The position numbers and the translations under genes were made by a program. A stretch of DNA of 36,127 bases from Candidatus Kuenenia stuttgartensis. Lineage in GTDB: Bacteria; Planctomycetota; Phycisphaerae; Phycisphaerales; SM1A02. Positions 26,111 to 33,931 of this stretch are shown piece by piece. The notes under the pieces are model-generated. The model had not been told where the DNA came from and did no database searches. It was given only the letters and a program-made list of their open reading frames with translations. The DNA lies in assembly GCA_945870915.1 (NCBI GenBank), contig CAMBUI010000004.1, forward strand, positions 1-36,127, read 5' to 3'. Position 1 is the stretch's first letter. The number at the start of each line of letters is the position of its first letter.

Positions 26111-26247
26111 CGGGACCGGCCGCTCCTGGCCGACACTGGCCGCCCCTGGCCGACACCGGCCGCTCCTGGCCGACACCGGCCGCTCCTGGCCGCTCCTGGC
26201 CGACACCGGCCGCTCCTGGCCGACACTGGCCGACACTGGCCGGCACC
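26111..26247. repeat. 10-bp tandem array upstream of the lectin gene
   Basis: Twelve consecutive decamers of the form CGnnnCYGGC fill 26121-26240, with a similar unit before them (CGGGACCGGC) and a partial one after. The two main variants, CGCTCCTGGC and CGACACYGGC, alternate for much of the array. Period is exactly 10 bases throughout. It ends 20-27 bases before the ATG at 26268. Confidence 0.95.
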
Positions 26248-26267
26248 TCCCTCCGCGATCGACCTCC

Positions 26268-27389
26268 ATGCACACGCACCCCGCCTTCGCCTCCGCCGCG
26301 CCCTGCGCGATCCGCCGTTCCTCGCTGCGGTCCATCCTCGGTCCCGGCCTCCGGGCCTCCGTCGTCGTCGCGGTCGTCGCGGCCGGTGCGGGGCGCTGCC
26401 TGGCCCAGGGCGCCGACGCGTGCGCAGACGCGCAGCCGGTCAAGGGCTACGGGGCGGTGGCGTACACCACGGTCGGCGCGACCACCGACGGCGCCGCCGA
26501 TGTCCTGTGCAACTTCTTCAACGAGCAGAACATCTACAACGACGTCTGGTTCCGCTTCACCGCGCCCGAGACCACGGTCGTCGACATCGGCAACTGCGGC
26601 GCAGCGACGCTCGACACCAAGATCGCCGTCTACGGCGGGGCCGACTGCGCCTCGCCGGTGATCGCCTGCGCCGACGACAGCTGCGGCACGCAGACCAAGC
26701 TCTCGGTGGCGGTGACGGCGGGGCAGACCTACCTCGTCCGCGTGGGCGCCTACGCGGCGACCGGCTTCGGGGCGGGCACGCTCAGCATCACGCCGTTCAC
26801 GCCGCTGGCCGACGTCACCGACCCGGCGACCGGCATCCGCTACCTCGCGATCGCCGCGACCACCTGGAGCGGCGCGGAGTCGTTCGCGGTGCAGCTCGGC
26901 GGACACCTGGTCTCGATCAACAGCCAGGCCGAGCAGGACTTCGTCTGGTCGACCTTCGGGCAGCTCGGCGGCATCGATCGCCGCGTGTGGATCGGCTTCA
27001 CCGACAACGGCACCGAGGGCGCGTTCGGCTGGAGCGACGGCTCGCCGGCGAAGTTCACCAACTGGAATCCCGGCGAGCCCAACAACTCGGGCGGCGTCGA
27101 GCACTACGCCGAGCTCCTCGGCTCCAACGGCCGCTGGAACGACCTCAACGACGCGGGTGCGGGCTACACCCACATCGCCGTGGTGGAACTGGCCGCGGGT
27201 GGCGGCGGCGGCGGTGGTGGCGGCGACCCATGCCCGGCCGACCTCGACAACGACGGCTTCGTCGACGCGGCCGACATCGCGATCCTGCTGAGCTCGTGGG
27301 GCAAGGCCGGCGGCGACATCACCGGCGACCAGACCACGAACGCCCAGGACATCGCGGCGCTGCTGAGCTCGTGGGGCGCGTGCCCGTAA
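26268..27389 (+). CDS. Secreted C-type lectin with dockerin-like C-terminus
   Basis: A 373-residue exported protein. A long signal peptide ends near residue 47 (GRCLAQ). Residues about 50-170 form a beta-sandwich resembling pre-peptidase C-terminal domains (DVWFRFTAPE, DTKIAVYGGADCASP, GQTYLVRVGAY). Residues about 180-305 are a C-type lectin domain with RVWIGFTDNGTEGAFGWSDG, NWNPGEPNNSGG and GRWND; the EPN triplet is the calcium-dependent mannose-type sugar motif. A run of nine glycines follows, then two EF-hand-like loops (DLDNDGFVDAADIAILLSSWG and DITGDQTTNAQDIAALLSSWG) ending in GACP. It probably binds glycans and is anchored or sorted through the C-terminal module. ATG 26268 was chosen because the signal peptide starts there. 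It is convergent with the YihY-type gene, 21 bases apart. Confidence 0.92.
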   Translation: MHTHPAFASAAPCAIRRSSLRSILGPGLRASVVVAVVAAGAGRCLAQGADACADAQPVKGYGAVAYTTVGATTDGAADVLCNFFNEQNIYNDVWFRFTAPETTVVDIGNCGAATLDTKIAVYGGADCASPVIACADDSCGTQTKLSVAVTAGQTYLVRVGAYAATGFGAGTLSITPFTPLADVTDPATGIRYLAIAATTWSGAESFAVQLGGHLVSINSQAEQDFVWSTFGQLGGIDRRVWIGFTDNGTEGAFGWSDGSPAKFTNWNPGEPNNSGGVEHYAELLGSNGRWNDLNDAGAGYTHIAVVELAAGGGGGGGGGDPCPADLDNDGFVDAADIAILLSSWGKAGGDITGDQTTNAQDIAALLSSWGACP

Positions 27390-27410
27390 GTCCCGCGGGG
27401 GATCGGCCGC

Positions 27411-28730
27411 TCAGAAGTGCGCGCTGCCGAGCCGCGTGAGCTGCGCCTCGCGGAGTTCCGCGATCTCGTCGCGCACACCGGCCTCGGTGCCTCCATCGGA
27501 GAGGGCGAAGCCCACGCGCAGCACCTCGGCGTGCGTGACCGTCGCCGGCGGTCGCGACGGGGCGTAGCGGCTGGCGCCGCCCTCGATCCGATGCGCGAGC
27601 CCGTGGCGCTCGAACAGAAGGAGCAGTTCGCGCGCGATCGCCGGCGACACGCCGCAGTTGCGGACCAGCGTGTCGACCGAGGCCCCGCGACCGGTCCCGA
27701 AGCGCGCGCAGATCGCGCGGTAGCAGCCGATCGACTGCGACGGCTCGAAGAGGTCGGGCGCGGTCACCGCCGCGGCGAGGCTGCGGCCGCCGCGCGAGAG
27801 CCCCTGCAGGATCGCCGCCGTCTGCAGCCCGAACAGCACCGCGAGCCACATCAGGTAGACCCACAGCATGAAGAGCGGGACCAGCCCGAGCGAACCGTAG
27901 AGCCGGCTGGCCGCGAACGACCCCGCCAGCGAGGCCCCGAGGAAGCGCTTGCCGAGCTCGACGATCGCCGCCGCGACGAGCGCGCCCAGGATCGCGGCCC
28001 GCACATCGACCTTGGTGTTGGGCACCGTGGCATACGCCGCGCCGAGCAGCAGCCACAGCGAAACGAACGCGCCGACGGCCGAGAACACGCGCGCGGCGAG
28101 CAGTGCCGCGTTGCTGTCGGCGCCCACCAGGTCGGTGAGCGTGGTGAACGCGAACGGAACCGCCGCGAACAGCACCGGTCCTGCGGTGATCACGAACCAG
28201 TAGATGAGCACGCGGCGGATCAGCGGCCGGCCCTGCGGCGCCCGGTAGATCGTGTTGAAGCTCGACTCGATGGCGACCATCGTCCACACCGCGCTGAAGA
28301 CGACCGCGAGCGCGCCGACGAACCCGATCGCCGAGAGGTCGATGTTCGCCGCCTCGCGGGCGAGCGACTCGAGCCATGAGCCCAGCGGCACGCCGGCGGC
28401 GTCGGACGCCGCGCCGCTGCCGTCCGCCGGCACCACCTTGACCTCGTGCAGTCCGAGGAGATCGATCGTGCGGTGGACGAGCTCGATGAACCCGTCGCCG
28501 AGCAGCGCACGGGTGACGATCGTCGCCACCACGAGAACGGGAAGAAGTCCGAACAGGGTCCTGAACGCGAGGTTCGCCGCCATCGCGGGCGCCTGCGACT
28601 GCTGCACCTGCGCGAAGGCGAAGCGCACCGCGATCGCGAGGTCGCGGGTGCGCGGGCGGGGGGCCTCGGTCAGGGTGGTCGGTGCGGCGCCGGCGGGCGA
28701 AGCGTTCTCGGGCGATGCGTGCTGTGCCAT
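27411..28730 (-). CDS. YihY/BrkB-type membrane protein with C-terminal winged-helix-like part
   Basis: A 439-residue inner-membrane protein of the YihY (formerly called RNase BN) family, function uncertain. Six hydrophobic helices span about residues 40-310, with family segments such as MAANLAFRTLFGLLPVL, FSAVWTMVAIESSFNTIYRAP and GSLGLVPLFMLWVYLMWLAVLFGLQTAA. After the membrane part, about 120 residues form a soluble domain (TLVRNCGVSPAIARELLLLFERHGLAHRI) that reads like a winged helix, seen in a subset of the family. ATG 28730 was chosen; the longer in-frame sequence upstream is Arg/Ala/Ser-rich and atypical. No Shine-Dalgarno sequence is visible. Confidence 0.9.
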   Translation of the reverse strand: MAQHASPENASPAGAAPTTLTEAPRPRTRDLAIAVRFAFAQVQQSQAPAMAANLAFRTLFGLLPVLVVATIVTRALLGDGFIELVHRTIDLLGLHEVKVVPADGSGAASDAAGVPLGSWLESLAREAANIDLSAIGFVGALAVVFSAVWTMVAIESSFNTIYRAPQGRPLIRRVLIYWFVITAGPVLFAAVPFAFTTLTDLVGADSNAALLAARVFSAVGAFVSLWLLLGAAYATVPNTKVDVRAAILGALVAAAIVELGKRFLGASLAGSFAASRLYGSLGLVPLFMLWVYLMWLAVLFGLQTAAILQGLSRGGRSLAAAVTAPDLFEPSQSIGCYRAICARFGTGRGASVDTLVRNCGVSPAIARELLLLFERHGLAHRIEGGASRYAPSRPPATVTHAEVLRVGFALSDGGTEAGVRDEIAELREAQLTRLGSAHF

Positions 28731-28893
28731 GGTGGGGGCTCGGTCGGAGGCTCGGGCGGAAGCTCGGGCGGGGCATCGGCCAGCGGTGCACCCCGATGCA
28801 CCCCGCTGCAATCCGACATTCTCGCCGCGCCGCGCGCCGGGGTGGGGGGGCGCGATCCCGCAGGCGTCATTTCATGATAACTACGCAAGTCCC

Positions 28894-28921
28894 TTGATCG
28901 GCTCGGTTTCCGCGCCATATT
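28894..28921 (+). promoter_or_regulatory. Candidate promoter of the 29014 secreted-protein gene
   Basis: TTGATC (28894-28899) and CATATT (28916-28921) are separated by 16 bases inside an A/T-enriched patch of otherwise G+C-rich intergenic DNA. The predicted RNA start near 28928 would give a leader of about 85 bases. Confidence 0.4.
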
Positions 28922-29013
28922 CAACCAAGTCCGTTCCTGCGGATCGAGGTGTTCGTCTCGCCTCGCGTGTGTTCTTCCGCGGCCTCGTCCGCCGCTCCTC
29001 CCCGGGGTCCCCC

Positions 29014-30195
29014 ATGAACTGCATCCGAAGGTTCGGGCCGCTGCTGTTGGCAGGTGGTCTGTCGCTCGCGGCCGCGCCCATCGCGCTCGCGCAGAGCTTC
29101 ATCAGCTTCGACCAGGCCGCCAGCACGATGTCGGCGTTCGTCCCGTCGTGCCTCACGACGCGGATCGAGTTCTTCACCGACCCGGTGACCTCCTCGACGC
29201 AGGTCGATGTCTTCGGCACCACGGTCAAGATGGACATCGGCTACACGCTCACGCTCGACGCGGTGTCGGGCGTGCCGCTCAGCATCACCGCCGCGCCGCT
29301 GACCGACTTCGAGCGCGCCGGCCTGCTGCCGGTCGTGCCGCGCCTGCCGTTCTGCACCGCGACCTACGGGCAGGCCGCGCAGATCGCCGCGACGGCGATG
29401 AACCGGTCGCTCAACCGCTTGCGGTTCATCCAGCTGGTCTCGACCAACACGCTGCTGGTCTACTTCACCCGGTTCGACGACCTGGTGAGCGTGAACACCG
29501 ACGCCATCGCGGGCGTGCGGCTCGCCGACGGGTTCGAGGGCGAGCCGGTCGCGCGCGCGAGCAGTGCGCAGCTTTCGTCGGCGATCGGCTCGGCGCAGCT
29601 CGCGCTCGGCGCGCCTTGGACATTCCTGCGCGCGCGCACGATCGCGCAGACGCCGGCGGTCAAGCTCGACATCGTGATGGCCGATCCGGTCAAGGGCACC
29701 GCGCGAAATGTGCGCGTGACCCTCGGGGCGCCCAACACCACCGAGGTCTCGCCGCCGTTCATCCCGCGCGGAAACCTCGCGTCCGATCTCGCGAGGCTCA
29801 ACGCCGCGCGTGCGGCCGGCTTCGTGTCGACGGCCTCCGAGGCGCTCGTGCGGCTCAACGCGAGCGCGACCAACGTGAAGTTCTTCGACTTCCGCTTCCG
29901 CGACCTGGCGGGCGCACCGAAGTGGTCGGGCTCGGGCGACTCGCCGAACGTCTACCTGAGCGCCGAGTTCACCATGTTCCTGACCGCGAACGAGCCGGCG
30001 CCGTTCGGCTTCGTCTGGGGCCGCCGCGAGTTCTCGCTGCAGTCGTCGGACCTCAACTTCGACGCGCAGATCTCGGGCATGGACCTCGCCGAGATCCTGA
30101 ACGCGTGGGGCGCCTACTACCCGCCGTACGACCTGAACGAAAGCGGCTCGGTCGACGGCGGCGACCTCGCGGCCATCCTCAACGGCTGGCGCTGA
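29014..30195 (+). CDS. Secreted protein with dockerin-like C-terminus
   Basis: A 393-residue exported protein. The signal peptide ends at ALAQ (about residue 27). The main part, about 300 residues, is not recognised; it is rich in beta-type segments and in Thr, Ala and Val and contains one Cys pair (PSC and PFC). The C-terminus carries two EF-hand-like loops, DLNFDAQISGMDLAEILNAWG and DLNESGSVDGGDLAAILNGW. This is the same module as in the other two secreted proteins nearby, but without the bracketing cysteines and ending in GWR. ATG 29014 begins a good signal peptide; no Shine-Dalgarno sequence is seen. A strong hairpin follows the stop. Confidence 0.87.
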   Translation: MNCIRRFGPLLLAGGLSLAAAPIALAQSFISFDQAASTMSAFVPSCLTTRIEFFTDPVTSSTQVDVFGTTVKMDIGYTLTLDAVSGVPLSITAAPLTDFERAGLLPVVPRLPFCTATYGQAAQIAATAMNRSLNRLRFIQLVSTNTLLVYFTRFDDLVSVNTDAIAGVRLADGFEGEPVARASSAQLSSAIGSAQLALGAPWTFLRARTIAQTPAVKLDIVMADPVKGTARNVRVTLGAPNTTEVSPPFIPRGNLASDLARLNAARAAGFVSTASEALVRLNASATNVKFFDFRFRDLAGAPKWSGSGDSPNVYLSAEFTMFLTANEPAPFGFVWGRREFSLQSSDLNFDAQISGMDLAEILNAWGAYYPPYDLNESGSVDGGDLAAILNGWR

Positions 30196-30228
30196 CTCCT
30201 TCCAGGCAACGACTTGCATTCGCATCGC

Positions 30229-30264
30229 GGCGCGCGCCGATGGAACCATCCGTCGGCGCGCGCC
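30229..30264 (+). terminator. Strong hairpin after the 29014 gene
   Basis: A 15-bp stem with one T-G wobble (30229-30243 with 30250-30264, both arms containing GGCGCGCGCC) encloses a six-base loop, 33 bases after the stop. The following GTCGTCCTTC is only mildly T-rich, so it may act as a weak intrinsic terminator or as a 3'-end stabiliser. Confidence 0.6.
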
Positions 30265-30433
30265 GTCGTCCTTCACGCGATCTTGACGCCGCGCACACGC
30301 CGATCGGCGCGATCCGCACCGCTGTCGAACCATCTCTGAACGATCCGCACACACTCGCGGTCTACTTTTCGCCCTGTCAATCCGACGCATGGCGGCTTCC
30401 TTCACGGAAACCCATCGCGAAGCGGAGCGGCAA

Positions 30434-30450
30434 TTCACGTGATGTGAATG
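30434..30450. promoter_or_regulatory. 17-bp palindrome upstream of the beta-helix gene
   Basis: ATTCAC-GTGAT-GTGAAT has six-base perfect arms around a five-base centre, 126 bases before the ATG at 30577. Its size and A/T content within G+C-rich DNA fit a dimeric regulator site. No regulator is identified. Confidence 0.5.
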
Positions 30451-30576
30451 AAGCAAGGCTAGTTTCCATCGTGAAGGCGCCCGACTGTGGTCTCGTTGAT
30501 CGCAGGACTGCGTGCAGCAGGCAGCCGGTCGCCCTCACTCGCGCTCAGAGTTGCATTGAGAAAGACGGATCCCCCC

Positions 30577-32301
30577 ATGAAGAAGAATCTCGCCACTGTC
30601 GTTGCGATGGCCGGAGCCACGGTGCTCTCGTCCCACGCGCTCGCCGCCGAAGTGCTCGTCTCGGGCAACATTTCGGCCTCGACCATCTGGACCAAGAACA
30701 ACACCTACAACCTCCAGGGCCAGGTCTTCGTCCTCCCGGGCGCGACCCTGACCATCGAGCCGGGCACCGTGATCGCCAGCGACTCCGGTGGCTCGCTCGC
30801 CATCACCCGCGGCGCGCGCATCAACGCGGTCGGCACCCAGGCCGAGCCGATCATCTTCACCTCGAAGCAGGATGTCGCCACCTGGACCGCCGGCGACCCG
30901 AAGACCGGCACCTGGCGCCCGGTGTGCAACGAGTGGGGCAACCTGACGGTCATGGGCCGCGGCTACATCTCCGAGAACGCGGTCGCGGCCAACACCGCCT
31001 CCCCGAACGCGGCCAACGTCGCGGCGATGGAAGGCCTCGTCGGCACCAGCCCGACCGACCCGAACGTCCTCTACGGCGGCGGCGACGACCTCGACGACAG
31101 CGGCACCCTCGCGTTCTGCTCGTTCCGCTACGGCGGCAAGGTCATCGGCCTCAACAACGAGCTCAACGGCCTCTCGCTCGGCGGCGTCGGCAAGGAGACG
31201 ATCATCGATCACATGGAGATCATGAACAACGTCGACGACGGCATCGAGATCTGGGGCGGCACCGTCAACCTCCAGTACATCTCGATCTGGAACATCGGCG
31301 ACGACAGCCTGGACATCGACCAGGGCTGGCGCGGCAAGGTGCAGTTCGGCCTCATCGTCCAGGGCTACTCGGCCAACGCCGCGCAGGGCTCGGGCACCGG
31401 CGACAACTGCATCGAGATCGACGGCGCCGAGCAGTCGGACTACCAGCCCGTCACCACCGGCGTCATGTACAACATGACCGTCATCGGCAACAACGGCTCG
31501 AACGCGACCGGCTCGAACGGCGGCGACCACGGCATCGCGTACCGCGACAACGCCCGCGTCCAGGTCCGTCAGTCGATCTTCATGGACCTCGGCGAGCGCC
31601 TCGTGGCCATCGACAACGTCGACGGCGACGGCGGTGCGGGCTACGGCTTCAACGGCACCCACACCTGGGCGTCGACCTGGACCACCCCGTTCAACATCTA
31701 CCCGACCGTGAACGCCCCGGCGAACCCGGCCGCCTTCTACCAGGCGCAGACCAACGGCAACCTCAACGAGCTCAAGGACTCGGTGTTCTTCAACAACATC
31801 AACACCGCGGCCTACACCGAGGCCGACGCCCGCGGCGTCCGCGCCAAGGGCAACAGCAACGTGACCGCGACCTCGATGCCGATCGCCGGCATCACCCGCG
31901 GCCCCGTCGTGAACCCGACCGTCACCCTCGCGGTGAAGCCGGTCATCTCGCTCGACCCCCGCGCCGCGGGTGACGCCCTCAACGCGGCCGGCACGGCCCC
32001 GAGCGACGGCTTCTTCTCCCCGGTGACCTACCGTGGCGCCTTCAGCTCCACCGAGAACTGGCTCTGCGGCTGGACCGCGGCCGACGCCTACGGCTACAAC
32101 GTCGCCCCTCCGGGCGGCTGCGTGATCGGTCAGCCCTGCCCGGCCGACCTCAACGGCGACGGCAGCGTCGGCGCGACCGACCTCGCCGAGATCCTCGGCG
32201 GTTGGGGCACCAACGACCCGACCATCGACCTGAACGATGACGGCAGCGTCGGCGCGGCCGACCTCGCCGTGCTCCTCGGCTCGTGGGGCGCCTGCCCGTA
32301 A
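30577..32301 (+). CDS. Secreted parallel beta-helix protein with dockerin-like C-terminus
   Basis: A 574-residue exported protein. The signal peptide (MKKNLATVVAMAGATVLSSHALAAE) is cleaved near residue 23. The body shows right-handed parallel beta-helix features: VFVLPGATLTIEPGTVIAS, PIIFTSKQ, HMEIMNNVDDGIEIWGGTVNL, ISIWNIGDDSLDIDQG and MYNMTVIGNNG. This pattern occurs in surface-layer, polysaccharide-lyase-like and adhesive proteins; no lyase catalytic site was recognised. The C-terminus has CPADLNGDGSVGATDLAEILGGWG and DLNDDGSVGAADLAVLLGSWGACP, two calcium-binding-type loops. Codon choice is extreme, with almost every codon ending in C or G and few variants, more uniform than in neighbouring genes. 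That pattern suggests a very abundant protein. A long hairpin follows the stop. Confidence 0.9.
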   Translation: MKKNLATVVAMAGATVLSSHALAAEVLVSGNISASTIWTKNNTYNLQGQVFVLPGATLTIEPGTVIASDSGGSLAITRGARINAVGTQAEPIIFTSKQDVATWTAGDPKTGTWRPVCNEWGNLTVMGRGYISENAVAANTASPNAANVAAMEGLVGTSPTDPNVLYGGGDDLDDSGTLAFCSFRYGGKVIGLNNELNGLSLGGVGKETIIDHMEIMNNVDDGIEIWGGTVNLQYISIWNIGDDSLDIDQGWRGKVQFGLIVQGYSANAAQGSGTGDNCIEIDGAEQSDYQPVTTGVMYNMTVIGNNGSNATGSNGGDHGIAYRDNARVQVRQSIFMDLGERLVAIDNVDGDGGAGYGFNGTHTWASTWTTPFNIYPTVNAPANPAAFYQAQTNGNLNELKDSVFFNNINTAAYTEADARGVRAKGNSNVTATSMPIAGITRGPVVNPTVTLAVKPVISLDPRAAGDALNAAGTAPSDGFFSPVTYRGAFSSTENWLCGWTAADAYGYNVAPPGGCVIGQPCPADLNGDGSVGATDLAEILGGWGTNDPTIDLNDDGSVGAADLAVLLGSWGACP

Positions 32302-32347
32302 GTGAAGTGAACTGCGCGGGTCCTTCGGCCTGCGAATGAGAGTGTGC

Positions 32348-32407
32348 ATCGCGCCCGTCCCGCGGGAGGCTGGAGTTCAACCTCCGGCCTCCTCGGGCGG
32401 GCGCGAT
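32348..32407 (+). terminator. Long hairpin after the beta-helix gene
   Basis: ATCGCGCCCG (from 32348) is the exact inverse of the sequence ending at 32407. Inner segments GGAGGCTGGAG and CTCCGGCCTCC also pair, giving a stem of more than 20 bp with small mismatches and a short loop near 32377. It starts 46 bases after the stop. There is no long T tract, so transcript end protection is as likely as classical termination. Confidence 0.55.
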
Positions 32408-32451
32408 GGCGTTTGGGGATCGGCGGGAGAGGCCCGCGGCGCGCGCCCCGC

Positions 32452-32534
32452 GCGCCCGGAGAGCTCGCGCCCGGAGAGCTCGCGCCCGGAGAGCTCGCGC
32501 CCGGAGAACTCGTGCCCGAACACCCGTGCCCGAA
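32452..32534. repeat. 15-bp tandem array
   Basis: Three identical units GAGCTCGCGCCCGGA (32461, 32476, 32491) are preceded by a partial copy and followed by two diverging copies (GAACTCGTGCCCGAA and a 14-base variant). It lies about 110 bases upstream of the helical-repeat gene. Confidence 0.9.
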
Positions 32535-32573
32535 GAATGGAACCCGTGCGGTCGTGTCGGGTACGCTCGGCGC

Positions 32574-32638
32574 CGTAGGAAGTACGCCACGGAAGCAAGC
32601 CACGGAAACACGCGACGAAACAACGCGACGGAACCACA
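32574..32638. repeat. 13-bp purine-rich array abutting a start codon
   Basis: Five consecutive 13-base units begin at 32574, 32587, 32600, 32613 and 32626, with consensus near CSACGGAARCAMG. The units are degenerate but keep ACGGAA or ACGAAA in register. The array ends 3 bases before the ATG at 32642, so the ribosome landing site is part of the repeat. Confidence 0.7.
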
Positions 32639-32641
32639 GCC

Positions 32642-33931
32642 ATGCACTCGCCTCGCCTCCAGCCCGCCTCGATCCTGCTCGCGCTCGCACTCGCCACTTC
32701 GGCGACGGCCTTCGGCGATGACCGCCCGGCCGCGGCGCCCGGCGTTGGCGCCGCGCCCTCGGCCCAGGCCGCCGGCGGTGGTGCAGCCCCGGCCGTGCTT
32801 CCGGGCTTCGCCGATCCGCAGGCGCGGCGCGCCATGCTCGAGACGGCGTTCGAGGTCGCCTCGACGATTCCCGCCGAGGGGCAGGCCCGCGACCGTGCGC
32901 GCATGCAGGCGATCGCCGCCGAGGCCTTCATCGCGATCGGCGTGCCCGATCGCGCCGCCATGCTCGCCTCGTCGATCGACGGCTGGCGCCGCGGCGAGGT
33001 GTTCGCCGCGACCGCGCTCGAGGCCGCGAAGGCGGGCAAGGCCGACGAGGCGCGCATGCTCGCCAAGCGCGCGCTGGGCGTGGTGCCGAAGGTCCTCGAC
33101 TGGCAGCGCGAGCGGATCAATGTCTCCGTGGCGCGCGTGTACGCGTGGCTCGGCGACGACGGCGAGGCCGCGAAGCTCGAGAAGGGCGTCGGCGAGCCCG
33201 AGATGGGCCGCGTGGCCGCGGCGCGCGCCGGCAAGGGAGCGGGGGAGTCCTTCTCGAAGGAGTACTTCGACACCCAGATGGCCGCGCTCGAGGAGTGGAT
33301 CACGACGAAGAACTTCGACCTGGTGCGCAACTCGATGGAGGTGGCGTTCGAGTTCTACCCGAACTGCCTGGGCGACCCAGAGCGCCGCACGCGCATCGAG
33401 GCGCTGATGGCGGCCGCGAACGCCCAGCTCGCCTACGACCTGCGGATCGCGAACCTCACCCGCACGGCCGAGCTGCTCGCGTCGCGCGGCGAGCAGGCCG
33501 CGGCGCGCGTCGCCATCGAGAAGGCGGGCGAGGTGCTCGCGTCGAACACCTGGCTCACCGAGGACGCCGTGTACCAGGCGTCCGTGATCGCACGCGCAAA
33601 GGTGCGCAACGGCGACGGCGAAGCGGCGCGCAAGGACCTCGAGGCGGCGCTCGCGCGCTACGACGCGGGGCGCACCGGCGTGGTCGACATCTACCGCGCC
33701 CGGCCGCTGCGCGCCGTGGCCGCGGCCTACGCCGAACTCAAGGACGCCGACGCCGCGCGGGCGACCTACCTGCGCGCGCTCGAGGACGGGTCGACGAACC
33801 CCAACGCCCGTCCCCGCGCCGAGGCGCTGGTGGAGACGCTGGTGTCGATGGCCAGGACCGGCGTCGCCCCCGACGCCGCGGTCGACGCGAAGGTCGCGGC
33901 GATCCGCGCCGGGCTCGTGGCGCCGTGGTGA
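32642..33931 (+). CDS. Secreted helical-repeat (TPR-like) protein
   Basis: A 429-residue exported protein of unknown function. The signal peptide ends around TATAFG (residue 25), followed by an Ala/Gly/Pro-rich linker to about residue 55. The rest is almost entirely amphipathic helices with Ala-rich repeat units such as EAAKAGKADEARMLAKRAL, ARVYAWLGDDGEAAKLEKG and AAAYAELKDADAARATYLRAL, which match the tetratricopeptide-like pattern and predict a solenoid for protein binding in the periplasm. No catalytic motif is seen. Same strand and direction as the DUF3450-like/ExbB pair downstream but separated by 329 bases of repeats, so it is probably its own transcript. TPR proteins often accompany DUF3450-ExbB-TonB systems, so a link is possible. 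Confidence 0.82.
   Translation: MHSPRLQPASILLALALATSATAFGDDRPAAAPGVGAAPSAQAAGGGAAPAVLPGFADPQARRAMLETAFEVASTIPAEGQARDRARMQAIAAEAFIAIGVPDRAAMLASSIDGWRRGEVFAATALEAAKAGKADEARMLAKRALGVVPKVLDWQRERINVSVARVYAWLGDDGEAAKLEKGVGEPEMGRVAAARAGKGAGESFSKEYFDTQMAALEEWITTKNFDLVRNSMEVAFEFYPNCLGDPERRTRIEALMAAANAQLAYDLRIANLTRTAELLASRGEQAAARVAIEKAGEVLASNTWLTEDAVYQASVIARAKVRNGDGEAARKDLEAALARYDAGRTGVVDIYRARPLRAVAAAYAELKDADAARATYLRALEDGSTNPNARPRAEALVETLVSMARTGVAPDAAVDAKVAAIRAGLVAPW

Larger units (their letters stand above)
25963..26267. other. Divergent intergenic region with inverted repeat and decamer array
   Basis: These 305 bases separate the DUF1549/DUF1553 gene from the lectin gene. They hold an 8-bp-arm inverted repeat next to the former and a long 10-bp tandem array next to the latter, listed separately. 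The 100 bases between them have a modest A/T-rich patch (about 26003-26030) that could house a promoter; no clear -35/-10 pair was found. Confidence 0.6.
30196..30576. other. Intergenic region with terminator hairpin and operator-like palindrome
   Basis: These 381 bases lie between two secreted-protein genes. The left part holds a strong hairpin (30229-30264). The middle and right parts have lower G+C and hold a 17-base palindrome (30434-30450). The leader of the beta-helix gene follows. No coding sequence is supported; short frames here lack codon bias. Confidence 0.6.
32302..32641. other. Intergenic region with hairpin and two tandem arrays
   Basis: These 340 bases between the beta-helix and helical-repeat genes hold a long imperfect hairpin (32348-32407), a 15-bp array (32452-32534) and a 13-bp array (32574-32638). 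Frames across it read as short peptide repeats on the minus strand (SSPGA units), which I regard as a by-product of the 15-bp repeat. Confidence 0.6.

Noticed and set aside
26111-26247. A possible CRISPR array in the decamer repeats
   Set aside because: Units are 10 bases and directly adjacent, with no spacers and no cas genes; the same holds for the other arrays.
22999-26661. A plus-strand open frame of about 1220 codons opposite the DUF1501 and DUF1549/DUF1553 genes
   Set aside because: The translation is Gly/Ala/Arg/Val-rich without any domain, and the opposite strand encodes two well-recognised families. Long antisense frames are expected at this G+C content.
32130-32690. A minus-strand protein with SSPGA repeats
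   Set aside because: The peptide repeat is simply the 15-bp DNA repeat read in frame; the rest overlaps the beta-helix gene end and lacks coding character.
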